From Bacteroidota bacterium (GTDB taxonomy: Bacteria; Bacteroidota; Bacteroidia; Chitinophagales; Chitinophagaceae), in contig CANFXV010000016.1 in NCBI GenBank assembly GCA_947451115.1, positions 1-52,989 on the forward strand: 52,989 nt of DNA, in the 5' to 3' direction. Below are positions 24,665-33,034 of this stretch, piece by piece. A program made the translations under genes and the position numbers. Numbering within the stretch: position 1 is the stretch's first letter; the number at the start of each line of letters is the position of its first letter. The notes beneath the pieces are model-generated. The model made no database searches. It worked only from the letters and a program-made list of their open reading frames with translations, and was not told the origin of the DNA.

Positions 24665-26466
24665 TCCTTTTGTTCAGCAAAAGCTTGTTTTAATAGATTC
24701 GCTTTTTTAGCCCCAATGATTTCTGTCAACAGTTCAATTTTTGCTTCTTTAATTTTTTGAACAGATTTGAAATAAACCAATAATAGGTCCTTGGTTTTAG
24801 GGCCAATGCCCACAATCTCATTCAAGCTATTTTCAAGTGCGCCTTTAGATCTTTGGCTTCGGTGAAACTGAATGCCAAAGCGATGCACTTCGTCACGAAT
24901 AGTACGCACTAGTTTATGCGCTGCGCTATTCCAATTCAATTGTATGGACTGTGCATCTCCAGGAAAAAATAATTCTTCTAAGTTTTTTGCAAGGCCAATA
25001 GTGGTCACCTGATGTTGAATACCCAAGCTGGCAAGGGCTTCTAGCGCTGCATTCAATTGCCCTTTTCCACCATCAATAATAATTAATTGAGGAAGGCTTT
25101 GTTTTTTCTCCAATACCGAAGTATATCTTCTTAACACAGTTTCTTTCATGCTGGCAAAATCGTCAATACCCACCACTGATTTAATATTAAATTTTCGGTA
25201 CTCTGATTTACTGGGAAGGCCATTTTTAAAGCAGACCATCGCAGATACTGGGTAAGCGCCTTGAATATTGGAATTGTCAAAACATTCAATGTGTACCGGT
25301 GTTTGGTTTAAATGCAATAAAGATTTTAATTCCTCTAAAATGCTATTCTCTTCTTTGTTTTCTATGGCCAACAAGGCTTGTTTTTGCAACCATTCCTTAA
25401 TGGCATAGTCGGCATTTTTTTGTGACAACAACAACAATTGTTCTTTATCTCCTTGTTTGGGTAATGTATATTTTACGCCCGGCAATTGATCCTCTAATTC
25501 AAAAGGAACAATAATTTCCTTGGCCATAGATTGTAGATTGTTTCTAAAATAATGAATGGCAAAGGCCAAGATAGTTTCCTTGGTTTCTTCCAATGGAACA
25601 CTAAGGGGTAAGATATGTGTTTGAATGATGCGGCCTTCTTGTACCATTAAATAACTGATATAGGCCTGGTCTTGCTCATAGGCAATGCTAAAAACATCGA
25701 TAGGTGCTTGTTGCTTAATGTAGACCACCGATTTGGTTTGGTAATTTTCAAGCTCTTCTATTTTTCTTCTAGTGAGGTCGGCTTTTTCAAAAGCCAATTC
25801 AGCAGCCTCCTGCAGCATGGTCTTTTTGAGTGTCTGCAATACAGGCTTGATATTGCCCTTCAATAAAAAATTCACTTGTTCAATAGAGGCGTCATAAGCT
25901 TCTTGACTTTGCAATCCTTCACATGGGCCCAAGCAGTTGCCTAAATGGTATTCCAAACAAACCTTAAACTTGCCAAGTGCAATATTTTTTTTATTAAGTG
26001 GAAGGGTACAAGTTCTAAGTGGAATGGTTTGTTTGATATGATCTAGCAATTCTCTAACCGCCAACCCACTAGTGAATGGCCCAACATAAGTAGACCCATC
26101 CTTAATTTTTCGACGACTAAAAAACACTCTTGGAAAAGCTTCTTTTTTGATGACAATATAGGGATAGGTTTTGTCGTCTTTTAAATTGATATTGTATTTA
26201 GGTTGATAATTTTTGATCAACTCATTTTCTAAAATAAAGGCATCGTGCTCGGAGTCTACAAGTGTATATTGAATGTCTTTAATTTTTTGGACCAGTTCGA
26301 TTGTTTTTTGGGAGTCCTGCGTGGCCAAAAAGTAAGAGCTTACTCTTTTTTTAATATTCTTAGCCTTACCTACATACAACAATTGGCCCTTTTCATCAAA
26401 ATACTGATAAATACCAGGGTTGGAGGGTAGACTAGATTGTATTTGTTTAAACTGCTCTTTTTCCAT
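24661..26466 (-). CDS. uvrC: Excinuclease ABC subunit C
   Basis: A 601-residue nuclease subunit of UvrABC nucleotide excision repair, making the 3' and 5' incisions. Domain order is the GIY-YIG nuclease (GIY at 18-20, YVGKAKNIKKRV at 31-42), a cysteine cluster around CLEYHLGNCLGPCEG, the UVR motif for UvrB binding (about 200-235), the RNase-H-like UvrC domain (HIECFDNSNIQGAYPVSAMV, LIIIDGGKGQLNAAL), and C-terminal helix-hairpin-helix motifs (VGIGPKTKDLLLVYF). The length is normal. It shares a mirror-image promoter region with the divergent DUF2721 gene. Confidence 0.96.
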   Translation of the reverse strand: MEKEQFKQIQSSLPSNPGIYQYFDEKGQLLYVGKAKNIKKRVSSYFLATQDSQKTIELVQKIKDIQYTLVDSEHDAFILENELIKNYQPKYNINLKDDKTYPYIVIKKEAFPRVFFSRRKIKDGSTYVGPFTSGLAVRELLDHIKQTIPLRTCTLPLNKKNIALGKFKVCLEYHLGNCLGPCEGLQSQEAYDASIEQVNFLLKGNIKPVLQTLKKTMLQEAAELAFEKADLTRRKIEELENYQTKSVVYIKQQAPIDVFSIAYEQDQAYISYLMVQEGRIIQTHILPLSVPLEETKETILAFAIHYFRNNLQSMAKEIIVPFELEDQLPGVKYTLPKQGDKEQLLLLSQKNADYAIKEWLQKQALLAIENKEENSILEELKSLLHLNQTPVHIECFDNSNIQGAYPVSAMVCFKNGLPSKSEYRKFNIKSVVGIDDFASMKETVLRRYTSVLEKKQSLPQLIIIDGGKGQLNAALEALASLGIQHQVTTIGLAKNLEELFFPGDAQSIQLNWNSAAHKLVRTIRDEVHRFGIQFHRSQRSKGALENSLNEIVGIGPKTKDLLLVYFKSVQKIKEAKIELLTEIIGAKKANLLKQAFAEQKD

Positions 26467-26483
26467 ATTCTATAGGGCGTTCA

Positions 26484-26491
26484 CAAAAATA
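26484..26491 (-). promoter_or_regulatory. -7 promoter box (TATTTTTG) of uvrC
   Basis: An exact TAnnTTTG match on the minus strand, 17 nt before the uvrC ATG (26466). It forms one arm of a 9-bp palindrome with the plus-strand box at 26497-26504. Confidence 0.6.
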
Positions 26492-26496
26492 CTTTA

Positions 26497-26504
26497 TATT
26501 TTTG
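26497..26504 (+). promoter_or_regulatory. -7 promoter box (TATTTTTG) of the DUF2721 gene
   Basis: An exact TAnnTTTG match ending 4 nt before the ATG at 26509, predicting a leaderless mRNA. It is identical in sequence to the divergent uvrC box, 5 bp away. Confidence 0.6.
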
Positions 26505-26508
26505 TGTC

Positions 26509-26952
26509 ATGGAATTATCTGTAAATATACCCGCCCTTCTTTTTCCGGCCATCAGTCTTATTATGTTGGCCTATACCAATCGTTTTTTAGCCCTTTCCAA
26601 TAGGGTGAGGGTCCTGCATGATAAATACCAGCAACAAGAACAGCGCCATATCATTTTTGGACAAATCAAGAACCTCAAATATCGGATCAAACTAATTCAA
26701 AACATGCAAACCTATGGGGTAGCTACCTTGCTCTTGTCCATTGTTTCAATGTTCTTTATTTTTATTCAATACCAGGCTGTGGCCAAGATAGTTTTTGGCA
26801 TAAGCTTGGTTACTTTTTCTATTTCCATTTTTTTATCACTTATTGAAATAAGGTTAAGCACCCGGGCCATTGAATTGGAATTGAGTGACATGGAGGGGCT
26901 AGAAGATCCCACGGTGATGGAATACCTTAGAAAGAAATTTGATCGAGAGTAA
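26509..26952 (+). CDS. DUF2721 family membrane protein
   Basis: A 147-residue membrane protein of the DUF2721 family, function unknown. It has three hydrophobic segments: the N-terminal NIPALLFPAISLIMLAYTNR, then ATLLLSIVSMFFIFIQY and IVFGISLVTFSISIFLSLI. A basic, Gln-rich loop lies between the first two (residues about 25-65), and a short acidic C-terminal tail (LELSDMEGLEDP) follows. It is a single-gene unit, divergent from uvrC and ending 9 nt from the convergent ABC exporter stop. Confidence 0.75.
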   Translation: MELSVNIPALLFPAISLIMLAYTNRFLALSNRVRVLHDKYQQQEQRHIIFGQIKNLKYRIKLIQNMQTYGVATLLLSIVSMFFIFIQYQAVAKIVFGISLVTFSISIFLSLIEIRLSTRAIELELSDMEGLEDPTVMEYLRKKFDRE

Positions 26953-26961
26953 TTAGGGGTA

Positions 26962-28731
26962 TTAATTCGAAGCCCTTCTTTCTCCAATTTGTTGACGCCA
27001 CATAGCATAGTACAATCCTTTTTCCAACAACAAGGAATCATGGGTGCCTTGTTCAATCACTTGTCCTTTTTCTAAGACATAAATTCTAGTGGCATGAATG
27101 ATGGTACTTAATCGATGCGCAATCATGATGGTGATTTGTTCTCTTTCTGCCGAAAGTTGTCGGATGGTATCGGTGATGGATTCTTCTGTAATGCTGTCTA
27201 AGGAAGAAGTGGCTTCATCAAATATAAGTAGGTGCGGATGTCTTAATAAAGCACGCGCGATAGACAATCTTTGCTTTTCGCCACCGCTTAATTTCAAACC
27301 ACCTTCTCCAATTAAAGTGTCTAAGCCATTGCCCCCCTTGTCTAAAATATTACTACAACTTGCCTTAGTCAAGGCCAACAACATTTCTTCTTTGGTGGCA
27401 TTCGGCGCGACAAAGGCTAAATTTTCTGTGATAGTACCTGCAAACAATTGCGTATCCTGGGTTACAAAACTAATTTGATTTCTTAGTTCATTCATATTGA
27501 TCTGATGGGTATCCACACCGTTGACCAATATTTTTCCTTCCTGTGCTTCATACAAGCCTACCAATAATTTTACCAACGTACTTTTGCCAGCCCCTGAAGG
27601 CCCAACAAAGGCAATGGTTTCACCTCTCTTGGCTTCAAAACTGATGTCAGCAATGGCTTTAAAATTAGCCGTTTGGTGTTGAAAGCCAACATGTGCAAAA
27701 GCTAAGTTTTCGATGGTACCCATGGCCACTGGATTGGCAGGAATTTGCTCTGTGGGCTTTTTCATGAGGGCATCAAAATTATTCAATGAAGCTTCTGTTT
27801 CTCTGTAACTCATAATGATGCTGCCAATTTCTTGCAATGGACCAAAAATAAAGAAGCTATAAAACTGTAATGAAATTAATTGACCGACCGTTAAAATTTC
27901 TTTGAAAATTAACCACATCAAGGTAAAAGTGATCACCTGTCTTAGAAAGTTTACCATGGTGCCTTGGACAAAACTTAAGGAGCGAATATTTTTTACTTTT
28001 TTTAATTCTAAGGCAAGAATTTTATAAGTATTGTTGTTCAATCTATTAATTTCCTGGGTAGTTAAGCCTAAGCTTTTTACTAGTTCAATATTGCGTAAAC
28101 TTTCAGTAGTAGTGCCTGCCAGTGTAGTAGTTTCTTTGACAATATTTTTTTGAATGACTTTGATTTTCTTACTTAATAAATTGGTCACATAAGCAATCAT
28201 GCTGGCGCCACCAATATAAATGGGAATGATGGACCAGTGTAATCTAGTGGCATAGACCGAAACAAAAATCACACTTACAATAATTCCAAAAAGGACATTC
28301 ACTACATAACTAATGAACTTTTCACAATCAGTTCTGGCCTTAGTTAAAATACTTAGTGTTTCACCGCTTCTTTGGTCTTCAAAGGCTTGATAAGGCAATT
28401 GCATAGAATGTCTTAAGCCATCTGTAAAAAGGGCAGCCCCAAATTTTTGAATGATTACATTGACGGTATAGTCTTGAAATGCTTTAGCAATTCTACTTAC
28501 CATGGCCGTACCCACCAATAACAATAACATATTGCTCACGCCCCATAAAAAATCGGACTGGCTGCGGGCATGGCCTGCTTTATCTAATAAAGGGCTTTTA
28601 GCAAATCCATCTATCAAACGACCAAAGATCATGGGGTCAAATAAGGAAAAGGTTTGGTTAATGGCAGCCAATATAAAGGCTAAAAATACCAAGCCTTTAA
28701 AGGGTTTGATGTATTGAATCAGTATTTTCAT
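26962..28731 (-). CDS. ABC exporter, fused membrane and ATPase domains
   Basis: A 589-residue half-transporter of the MsbA/lipid-exporter type, working as a dimer in the inner membrane. The N-terminal six-helix domain (about 1-310) is followed by an ATPase domain with Walker A GPSGAGKST (377-385), signature LSGGE (481-485), Walker B LLIFDEATSSLD, and the switch histidine in IAHRLST. I start at ATG 28731. The longer frame from 28803 adds 24 polar residues and begins upstream of the TACCTTTG promoter box (28754-28761). The substrate is unknown; lipid, lipopolysaccharide precursor or drug are possible. Confidence 0.88.
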   Translation of the reverse strand: MKILIQYIKPFKGLVFLAFILAAINQTFSLFDPMIFGRLIDGFAKSPLLDKAGHARSQSDFLWGVSNMLLLLVGTAMVSRIAKAFQDYTVNVIIQKFGAALFTDGLRHSMQLPYQAFEDQRSGETLSILTKARTDCEKFISYVVNVLFGIIVSVIFVSVYATRLHWSIIPIYIGGASMIAYVTNLLSKKIKVIQKNIVKETTTLAGTTTESLRNIELVKSLGLTTQEINRLNNNTYKILALELKKVKNIRSLSFVQGTMVNFLRQVITFTLMWLIFKEILTVGQLISLQFYSFFIFGPLQEIGSIIMSYRETEASLNNFDALMKKPTEQIPANPVAMGTIENLAFAHVGFQHQTANFKAIADISFEAKRGETIAFVGPSGAGKSTLVKLLVGLYEAQEGKILVNGVDTHQINMNELRNQISFVTQDTQLFAGTITENLAFVAPNATKEEMLLALTKASCSNILDKGGNGLDTLIGEGGLKLSGGEKQRLSIARALLRHPHLLIFDEATSSLDSITEESITDTIRQLSAEREQITIMIAHRLSTIIHATRIYVLEKGQVIEQGTHDSLLLEKGLYYAMWRQQIGERRASN

Positions 28732-28753
28732 AGTCAAGCAATTGTAATGGCGC

Positions 28754-28761
28754 CAAAGGTA
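28754..28761 (-). promoter_or_regulatory. -7 promoter box (TACCTTTG) of the ABC exporter gene
   Basis: An exact TAnnTTTG match 22 nt before the ATG at 28731. It fixes the start downstream of the longer open frame. Confidence 0.6.
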
Positions 28762-28898
28762 ATAAATCTCCTTTGTTTTAGACCAATTTCTGCGCTTATC
28801 CACGAGCTGTTGAAAACTGCATAGGCTATTTGTAGTAGTTATAGCGTGAATGCGCTAATTTAATAGTACAGAAAGGAATCATTTGTAAATATTTTTTT

Positions 28899-29372
28899 AT
28901 GCTTTGGAGAAAATTCAATGGCGAAAAAATTATCCTCCCTATTAAAGAGGCCGTCCAACAAGCCATTATAGCAGAGTCTGAAAAGAAAACAAAACTAAAA
29001 GTTTGCATTGGCACAGACAGTCAAGTTAAAGCCAATATTACAGAATTTGCCACGGTGATTGTTTTTTTAAGAGAACACAATGGTGGATTTATGTATATCC
29101 ACAATGACAAGACAACCCAAAAATTCCATTTGAAAGAGCGCATGCTAACAGAGGTAGCCAAAAGCATTGAAATTGCTTATGAGCTCTGTGATTTATTTAT
29201 TCAATACAATGTGGAAATGGAAGTGCATGCCGACATCAATACCAATCCGCAATTTAAAAGCAATGACGCATTAAAAGAAGCCATGGGTTATATTTTAGGG
29301 ATGGGCTTTGCCTTTAAGGCAAAACCAGAAGCATTTGCAAGCAGTTGCTGCGCTGATAAAGCAGTGAATTAA
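28899..29372 (+). CDS. YkuK-family RNase H-like protein (DUF458)
   Basis: A 157-residue protein of the YkuK/DUF458 family, with a predicted ribonuclease-H-like fold. The motif VCIGTDSQV (35-43) provides the first acidic residue, D40. Further acidic candidates lie in the C-terminal half, around VEMEVHADINTNPQFKSN. The function is unproven; homologs occur widely in Firmicutes and Bacteroidota. It has no clear partner gene, and its stop is 1 nt from the convergent engB stop. I found no exact promoter box in the 167-nt gap upstream, only a TAGCG/CGCTA inverted repeat at 28842-28857. Confidence 0.75.
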   Translation: MLWRKFNGEKIILPIKEAVQQAIIAESEKKTKLKVCIGTDSQVKANITEFATVIVFLREHNGGFMYIHNDKTTQKFHLKERMLTEVAKSIEIAYELCDLFIQYNVEMEVHADINTNPQFKSNDALKEAMGYILGMGFAFKAKPEAFASSCCADKAVN

Positions 29373-29373
29373 T

Positions 29374-30009
29374 TTAAAGGTCTTCTGCGTCTAGTTTATT
29401 GTATTGGTCTATGCAAGCCAATACCTCATCCACGCCGGTTCTTTTTTCTGCGCTGGTGACAAAGCCTTGTGGTAGATAGGGCAATGTTTCATTTAAGGCA
29501 TCAAAGAATAATTTTACATTTCTAGTCACTACGCCAGGCTTTTCTTTATCAGATTTGGTGAATATAATGGTATAGGGAATTTCCCATTTGAACAGTTGTT
29601 GTACAAAGGCTAGATCTATTTTTTGTGGCGTATGTCGACTATCAATCAAAACAAAAACCCTGCTAAGGTTTTCTCTTTTTCTTAAATAATTTTCAATCAT
29701 TTGTTCCCATCTTCTACGGCTGCTTTGAGCCACTTTTGCAAATCCATAGCCCGGCAAATCCACAATATACCATTTGTCTTGTTTGCCTTTGGCCACACTC
29801 ATACTGGTAATTTCAAAATGGTTGATGAGCTGTGTTTTACCAGGTGTACCAGAGGTTTTGGCTAAGTTATTTTGAGAACACAAGGCATTGATGATGGAAG
29901 ATTTACCCACATTGCTACGCCCAATAAATGCATACTCAGGTGCTTTTAAATCAGGACATTGATCAAAACTAGGACTTGAAATTACATAAGTTGCTTTTAC
30001 AATTTTCAT
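29374..30009 (-). CDS. engB: Ribosome-biogenesis GTPase EngB (YsxC/YihA)
   Basis: A 211-residue GTPase needed for assembly of the large ribosomal subunit. The G1 loop GRSNVGKSS (30-38), the G2/G3 segments TSGTPGKTQLINHF and VDLPGYGFAKV, and the G4 motif TKSDK are all present, as in YsxC. The length is normal. It follows the heme-binding-protein gene by 18 nt on the same strand and is probably expressed from that promoter. Confidence 0.95.
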   Translation of the reverse strand: MKIVKATYVISSPSFDQCPDLKAPEYAFIGRSNVGKSSIINALCSQNNLAKTSGTPGKTQLINHFEITSMSVAKGKQDKWYIVDLPGYGFAKVAQSSRRRWEQMIENYLRKRENLSRVFVLIDSRHTPQKIDLAFVQQLFKWEIPYTIIFTKSDKEKPGVVTRNVKLFFDALNETLPYLPQGFVTSAEKRTGVDEVLACIDQYNKLDAEDL

Positions 30010-30027
30010 AGGGCTGGATGAAGTAAC

Positions 30028-30537
30028 TTATTTAGCGGCGCCTCCTGGTCCTGAAGGTCTTTTCAATTTAAGACTATCCGCAGGATAAGTAGCTTTAATG
30101 GTATCTACAATATTTTGACACCAGTCAGCAATCAATGCTTTTTCTGCTTCAGTTAATAGGGCTTCTTTGTGAATCAGTGTATAAGAAGGCAAAGGCATTT
30201 CCCCTTCTTTAATTTGTTCTATACACTCTTCTAATTTTTTATTTTGTTTGCCAATTCTATAACCAGCAAATTCGTTCAGATTAAAATGTCTTTTACCATC
30301 TTTAACATGATTGGCAGTCCAATAGCCGATGGGCTCAATGGTAGTGTACCAAGGATAATTGGTTTTATTGGTATGACAGTCGGCGCAAGCTTTGTCAAAT
30401 ACCAATTTTACACTATCAGACATTGGGTAAATAGTGGTGATGTCTTTGGTGGTATCACCAGATAAATTTTTCTCAGGGCGAATAAACTGTAGCACGATCA
30501 ATACCATCAGTAGTCCAACTAAAATTTTCTTTATCAT
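30028..30537 (-). CDS. Haem_bd-domain heme-binding protein, membrane-anchored
   Basis: A 169-residue protein with one N-terminal hydrophobic segment (2-19) and a single c-type heme motif CADCH (C51, C54, H55). The context DSVKLVFDKACADCHTNKT and NYPWYTTIEPIGYW matches the Haem_bd family common in Bacteroidota. The C-terminus is basic and Pro/Gly-rich. It probably sits in the periplasm and handles heme or electrons; the partner is unknown. It is upstream of engB in one unit. Its promoter box is TACCTTTG (30608-30615), and the leader carries an 8-bp inverted repeat close to the ATG. Confidence 0.85.
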   Translation of the reverse strand: MIKKILVGLLMVLIVLQFIRPEKNLSGDTTKDITTIYPMSDSVKLVFDKACADCHTNKTNYPWYTTIEPIGYWTANHVKDGKRHFNLNEFAGYRIGKQNKKLEECIEQIKEGEMPLPSYTLIHKEALLTEAEKALIADWCQNIVDTIKATYPADSLKLKRPSGPGGAAK

Positions 30538-30552
30538 AACATTTGTTTTATT

Positions 30553-30577
30553 GAATATTGATATTGGACCAATATTC
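30553..30577. promoter_or_regulatory. Inverted repeat in the leader of the heme-binding-protein gene
   Basis: GAATATTG (30553-30560) and CAATATTC (30570-30577) are perfect complements around a 9-nt interval that itself contains the palindrome core ATATTGG-A-CCAATAT (30561-30575). It lies between the promoter box and the ATG at 30537, so it could be an operator in DNA or a leader hairpin in mRNA. Confidence 0.4.
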
Positions 30578-30607
30578 TGGCGATTGGTTTAAACTAATTC
30601 CTCTAGG

Positions 30608-30615
30608 CAAAGGTA
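30608..30615 (-). promoter_or_regulatory. -7 promoter box (TACCTTTG) of the heme-binding-protein/engB unit
   Basis: An exact TAnnTTTG match on the minus strand, 70 nt before the ATG at 30537. It implies a leader of about 65 nt containing the inverted repeat at 30553-30577. Confidence 0.5.
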
Positions 30616-30636
30616 TCATTAAAGTAGGGATATATT

Positions 30637-32154
30637 TTAAATGAGTACTTTCCCGGTCATTTCTTTAGGAATAGGCACTTGCATCATGGTTAAAATAGTG
30701 GGGGCTAAATCGCCCAATTTACCTGCTTGAATAGGCCCTTTCCAATCCTTGTCTATGATAAAGAAAGGCACTAAATTGGTGGTATGTGCCGTATTGGGAC
30801 TACCATCATCATTAATCATGTAGTCTGCATTGCCATGGTCGGCAGTCAAGAAAATGGTATAGCCATTATTTAATCCAGCGGTAACTATTTCTTTCACGCA
30901 GGCATCTACGGTTTCAACTGCTTTAACAACGGCGCTAAAAATACCCGTATGGCCTACCATGTCTGCGTTGGCAAAATTCAAACATATAAAATCGGGATTT
31001 GCTGCATTAATTTCGGGCAACAATTTATCCGTTAATTCTTTGGCACTCATTTCTGGTTGTAAATCGTAAGTGGCTACTTTTGGGGAAGCTGCCATGATTC
31101 TAGTTTCTCCATTAAAAGGTTGCTCTCTGCCTCCGCTAAAGAAAAATGTCACATGTGGGTATTTTTCAGTTTCAGCAATTCGAATTTGTTTTTTATTGTT
31201 TTGTGCTAACACATCACCTAAGGTATTAACGAGGTTGTCGTTTTCAAAAATCACCTGTACGTTTTTAAAAGTTTCATCGTACTTGGTCATGGTGGTATAA
31301 TGCAGGTTCAATTTTTTCATTCCAAATTCAGGAAAATCTTTTTGTGTGAGTACTTCTGTGATTTCTCTGCAACGATCGGTTCTAAAATTATAACACAATA
31401 CAGCATCGCCTTCTTGAATGGTGGCCATGGGTTGACCATTTTCTAGAAGGATGGTTGGTTTGATAAATTCGTCTGTTATACCATTGGCATAATTTTCTGT
31501 GATGGCTGCTATGGCCGATAAGGCAGTGGGCCCTTCTCCATTGACCAAGGCATCATAAGCCAACTTTACTCTTTCCCATCTTTTGTCTCTATCCATGGCA
31601 AAATACCTGCCGCTTACAGTGGCAATTTTTCCAACACTGCCTGCTAAATGTTTTTCTATATTTTCAACAAAGCCTAAACCACTTTTTGGATCCGTATCTC
31701 TTCCATCGGTAAATGCATGAATGAATACCTTGGTGAGTCCATGGGCTTTACAAATATCGGTGAGGGCTTTTAAGTGTGAAGTATGTGCATGCACGCCACC
31801 ATCACTTACCAAGCCCAACAAATGCAGGGGCTTGTTATTTTCTTTGGCATATTGAATGCTTTTCAATAAGGTGGGGTTATTCGCCAGCTCACCTTCCTTG
31901 ATGGCCACATTGATTCTTTGTAATTCTTGGTACACAATTCTGCCTGCGCCTAAATTCAAGTGGCCGACTTCGCTATTACCCATTTGCCCCTCAGGCAAGC
32001 CTACTTCTTCTCCACAGGTAACCAAGGTGGTATTTGGATATTGCGCGTATAAACTTTGTACAAATGGAACATTGGCTTGTTGAATTGCATCTGCTTTTGG
32101 AACTAAGCCCAAGCCCCATCCATCCATGATGACTAATATTACTTTTTTTGACAT
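30637..32154 (-). CDS. gpmI: 2,3-bisphosphoglycerate-independent phosphoglycerate mutase
   Basis: A 505-residue glycolytic enzyme interconverting 3- and 2-phosphoglycerate, of the alkaline-phosphatase fold with two manganese ions. The N-terminal metal site is IMDGWGLG (D11), and the nucleophile is S61 in EGQMGNSEVGHLNLGAGR. The second metal site is in FANADMVGHTG and FLTADHGNADYM. The length is normal. It is a single-gene unit on the minus strand, divergent from the DUF4783 gene. Confidence 0.96.
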   Translation of the reverse strand: MSKKVILVIMDGWGLGLVPKADAIQQANVPFVQSLYAQYPNTTLVTCGEEVGLPEGQMGNSEVGHLNLGAGRIVYQELQRINVAIKEGELANNPTLLKSIQYAKENNKPLHLLGLVSDGGVHAHTSHLKALTDICKAHGLTKVFIHAFTDGRDTDPKSGLGFVENIEKHLAGSVGKIATVSGRYFAMDRDKRWERVKLAYDALVNGEGPTALSAIAAITENYANGITDEFIKPTILLENGQPMATIQEGDAVLCYNFRTDRCREITEVLTQKDFPEFGMKKLNLHYTTMTKYDETFKNVQVIFENDNLVNTLGDVLAQNNKKQIRIAETEKYPHVTFFFSGGREQPFNGETRIMAASPKVATYDLQPEMSAKELTDKLLPEINAANPDFICLNFANADMVGHTGIFSAVVKAVETVDACVKEIVTAGLNNGYTIFLTADHGNADYMINDDGSPNTAHTTNLVPFFIIDKDWKGPIQAGKLGDLAPTILTMMQVPIPKEMTGKVLI

Positions 32155-32175
32155 TTTCTTACCTTATTTTAGCTG

Positions 32176-32183
32176 TAACTTTG
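32176..32183 (+). promoter_or_regulatory. -7 promoter box (TAACTTTG) ahead of the DUF4783 gene
   Basis: An exact TAnnTTTG match on the plus strand in the gpmI/DUF4783 divergent gap. It would give a leader of about 80 nt, longer than elsewhere in the window, so another start nearer the gene is possible. Confidence 0.35.
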
Positions 32184-32269
32184 TTTTTTATCAGAGACCA
32201 CTACAAAGTTTCAAAATACTAGGCAGATTACAAACTTTAAACTGCTTTAATAGTTAAAAAATAAGCTGT

Positions 32270-32647
32270 ATGCGTAAATTACTGTTGATCCTGGGTTTTT
32301 TAATTTCAATTACGCCGTTATTTGCACAAAAGCAGACAGAACAAATTGTGCAAAATTTGCAAACAGCCAATTTCTCCAATCTTTTGCCCTTTTGGGACAA
32401 GGAAGTTGAAGTGACCATTTTAGATCAAATCAATCAAGAAAAGCAAAGCCCTTCACAGGCCAATCAATTACTTCAAAATTTTTTCAACAATAAAGCCATT
32501 GTGGGTTTTGAAAGAAATGCAGAACGCAAAGTGGGGACGACTATTTACATTACAGGAAAATTATTGTCAGGGGCAATCCAATACAATTTAACCTTGCTTT
32601 TGCAAGAGAAAAATGGCCTAAGTATAGTGAGTATTAGGATAAGTTAA
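32270..32647 (+). CDS. DUF4783 family secreted protein
   Basis: A 125-residue protein with a clear signal peptide (1-19, ending PLFAQ) and a small alpha/beta domain of the DUF4783 family, seen in Bacteroidota. Segments include IVQNLQTANFSNLLPFWDKEVE and GFERNAERKVGTTIYITGKL. The fold resembles NTF2-like domains, and no function is known. It is followed 45 nt later by the SUI1-type factor. Confidence 0.75.
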   Translation: MRKLLLILGFLISITPLFAQKQTEQIVQNLQTANFSNLLPFWDKEVEVTILDQINQEKQSPSQANQLLQNFFNNKAIVGFERNAERKVGTTIYITGKLLSGAIQYNLTLLLQEKNGLSIVSIRIS

Positions 32648-32692
32648 GTAGCATTTTTTTAATAAAATCTTTTATTCTATTTTTAGACTTCA

Positions 32693-33034
32693 ATGAGTAA
32701 AAAAAATCAAAGTAGTAATTATTCTCCCTTGGTCTATAGTACCGATCCAAATTATTTGCCCCCATCGGAGCAAAATGAAATGGAAACACTGAGCGCCGAA
32801 GAGCAGCCCTTAAAGGTTATTTTAGAAACCAAACAACGTGCTGGAAAAACAGTGAGTATCGTACTTGGATTTGTGGGTGATGAAGAAGCCATGAATAATT
32901 TAGGCAAGGCTTTAAAAAATCATTGCGGAACTGGTGGATCTGTAAAAGATGGTGAAATTATTATACAAGGCGACCATCGTCAAAAAATATTTCAGTACTT
33001 GAAAGCAAAGGGCTATAAGAAAGCCAAGCTTTAA
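32693..33034 (+). CDS. SUI1/eIF1-like translation factor (YciH type)
   Basis: A 113-residue protein with a disordered N-terminal 35 residues and a C-terminal SUI1 domain. The domain runs through RAGKTVSIVLGFVGDEEAMN, the basic/glycine loop KNHCGTGGSVKDGEIIIQGD, and LKAKGYKKAKL. It is the bacterial counterpart of eIF1 (YciH), thought to influence start-codon selection. That is of interest here because several genes in the window look leaderless. A near-match promoter box (TATTTTAG, 32679-32686) lies 6 nt before the ATG. The stop overlaps the convergent dnaX stop by four bases. Confidence 0.9.
   Translation: MSKKNQSSNYSPLVYSTDPNYLPPSEQNEMETLSAEEQPLKVILETKQRAGKTVSIVLGFVGDEEAMNNLGKALKNHCGTGGSVKDGEIIIQGDHRQKIFQYLKAKGYKKAKL

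Noticed and set aside
28732..28803. N-terminal extension of the first ABC exporter
   Set aside because: The extension spans the exact TACCTTTG promoter box and is polar and unlike exporter N-termini.
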